From Candidatus Coatesiibacteriota bacterium (GTDB taxonomy: Bacteria; RBG-13-66-14): 6,093 nt of DNA. Below, piece by piece: positions 5,060 to 6,093 of the stretch. A program made the translations under genes and the position numbers. The stretch is from the NCBI GenBank assembly GCA_030631385.1, contig DAOVLG010000123.1:1-6093 (forward strand). The letters are read 5' to 3'. How positions within the stretch are numbered: the stretch's first letter is position 1; every line of letters starts with the position of its first letter. The notes beneath the pieces were generated by a model. It did no database searches, was not told the DNA's origin, and was given only the letters and a program-made list of their open reading frames with translations.

Positions 5060-6007
5060 TCACTCCAGGTAGGCGTATTTCAAATTATTGTTATACGGGT
5101 CGTCGAAATACGATATATGTGGATTGTCAGAGGAATCCAGCGCCAGAGAGGTGTACCAACCCACAAAACTATCCGAATCAACGGATTCTATTCGCCAGCC
5201 TGAGCCGTCCCAACGGGCGTATTTGAGAGCAGGGTCGTCCATATCGAAATACGAGATGTGGGGATAGTCGGAGTTATCCAGCGCTATAGATGTTCCGTAA
5301 CCCAATTCATCGTTGCCACCGGAGTCTACGATCTCGATCCGCCAGCTTGAGCCGTCCCAACGAGCGTACTTCAAGTCATCGTTGCTGTTGTCGTAATATG
5401 AGATGTGAGGATTATAGGCGGAATCCAATGCTAAAGAGGTGACCCAACCCACGTCGCCATCCGAGTCCACTGTTTCGATTCGCCAGCTCACACCGTCCCA
5501 GTTGGCGTACTTCAGGTCATCATCTTCACTGTCGTAATACGAAATATGTGGGAAATCGGAGGAATCCAGCGCCAGAGAGGCCCACTGCCCCACATCGCCC
5601 TCCGAGACCACGGTCTCGATCTGCCAGTCCGAACCGTCCCAGTTGGCGTACTTTAAGTCATCATCTTCACTGTCGTAATACGAAATATGCGGGAAATCGG
5701 AGAAATCCAGCGCCAGGGAGGTGAACCGCCCCACATCGCCCTCCGAGTCCACGGTCTCTGTCCGCCAGCTTGAGCCGTCCCAGCGAGTGTACTTAAGATT
5801 TTCATTGGTAGAATCTCTATAGGAGATGTGTGGGTTGCCGGAGGAATCCAGAGCAAGGGAGGTGTGCCACCCTACCTCACCCTCCGAGTCCACAGTCTCG
5901 ATGTGCCAGGTGCGCTCGTCACCGTCGCCGTCGCTCTCGGTTCCCGGATCGCAGCCGATGGTAAAAGCTAGGATTACGAGTAAGGCAAGACCAATATAAC
6001 GCTTCAC
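5060..6007 (-). CDS. Repeat lipoprotein, probable six-bladed beta-propeller
   Basis: Seen: 315 residues; signal peptide with lipobox TIGC (C19 lipidated, D20 at +2), an acidic linker (DPGTESDGDGDE, 20-31), then six repeats from residue 34 to the end, each starting with W and running through ETVDS, TSLALD, PHISYYD, LKYA and WDG. Known: WDG-type repeats of 40-50 residues with alternating strands usually fold as beta-propellers. Inferred: a surface or periplasmic binding protein; six blades would close the ring. Acidic loops (DSEGDVG) in most repeats may bind a metal such as calcium, unproven. No catalytic motif is visible. Start: GTG at 6007 with AAAGGGGG spaced 5 nt upstream; it directly precedes the signal peptide. 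It converges on the protease operon. Odd: much more AT-rich than its neighbours, partly from Asp, Asn, Tyr and Ser codons, perhaps also from transfer. Function unknown. Confidence 0.88.
   Translation of the reverse strand: MKRYIGLALLVILAFTIGCDPGTESDGDGDERTWHIETVDSEGEVGWHTSLALDSSGNPHISYRDSTNENLKYTRWDGSSWRTETVDSEGDVGRFTSLALDFSDFPHISYYDSEDDDLKYANWDGSDWQIETVVSEGDVGQWASLALDSSDFPHISYYDSEDDDLKYANWDGVSWRIETVDSDGDVGWVTSLALDSAYNPHISYYDNSNDDLKYARWDGSSWRIEIVDSGGNDELGYGTSIALDNSDYPHISYFDMDDPALKYARWDGSGWRIESVDSDSFVGWYTSLALDSSDNPHISYFDDPYNNNLKYAYLE
5063..5908 (-). repeat. Six tandem in-gene repeats of about 141 bp
   Basis: Units in protein order: 5768-5908, 5627-5767, 5486-5626, 5345-5485 (47 codons each), 5198-5344 (49 codons, two extra residues in the acidic loop) and 5063-5197 (45 codons, lacking the closing WDG). 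Units 2 and 3 are nearly the same in DNA as well as protein: I count about 17 differences over 141 bp, pointing to recent duplication or gene conversion. Confidence 0.9.
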
Positions 6008-6054
6008 GGGAGCCCCCTTTCCGGGAGGTTGTCGGAAGCTATGGAACCTTTAAG

Positions 6055-6083
6055 ATATTAGCAGAACTTCACCTTCAACAAAA
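6055..6083 (-). promoter_or_regulatory. Candidate extended -10 promoter of the repeat lipoprotein
   Basis: On the minus strand TGC-TAATAT (6063-6055) is an extended -10 element (TGn plus 4/6 to TATAAT). The -35 region is poor (TTTTGT at 17 bp, TTGTTG at 15 bp). The start would lie near 6048, giving a leader of about 40 nt that carries the AAAGGGGG ribosome-binding site. Confidence 0.4.
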
Positions 6084-6093
6084 CCCCTTCCAC

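Overview
The window is GC-rich bacterial DNA with the layout of an uncultured, double-membraned (Gram-negative-type) lineage. It encodes a soluble secreted protein, two predicted lipoproteins with Asp right after the lipidated Cys, and an array of GC-rich palindromes between genes. The palindromes and the repeat lipoprotein resemble what is seen in candidate-phylum genomes from metagenomes (Coatesbacteria-like groups are one guess). That placement is an impression only; no marker gene here fixes the taxon.

Left part, minus strand (1-870): the window edge cuts gpsA (glycerol-3-phosphate dehydrogenase), of which the N-terminal 80 residues are visible, with its own strong promoter. Upstream lies queH (epoxyqueuosine reductase, last step of queuosine synthesis), which appears to be translated from a leaderless or nearly leaderless mRNA. 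These are housekeeping genes.

Middle, plus strand (about 900-4704): divergent promoters sharing one -35 element face left to queH and right to a two-gene operon. The operon has an unusually long leader (about 295 nt) holding a large inverted repeat. It encodes two paralogous exported proteins, each with an N-terminal domain that may be LolA-like followed by two retropepsin-like aspartyl protease lobes in one chain, a pepsin-like two-lobe layout. The first protein is soluble, carries a C-terminal PDZ domain and has Asp-Leu-Gly instead of Asp-Thr/Ser-Gly in lobe 2. The second is a predicted lipoprotein with both Asp-Ser-Gly motifs and no PDZ. They may work together in the envelope; their substrate cannot be read from the sequence.

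Right part: 4705-5059, between convergent genes, has no gene but a mosaic of two palindromic repeat families, two members of which look like intrinsic terminators. At 5060-6007 (minus) is a lipoprotein made of six 47-residue repeats, probably a six-bladed beta-propeller, with visibly lower GC than its neighbours. A candidate promoter lies upstream of it at the right edge.

The most interesting points are the paired two-lobe protease operon with its asymmetric active site, the long inverted repeat in its leader, and the palindrome array with compensatory base-pair changes.
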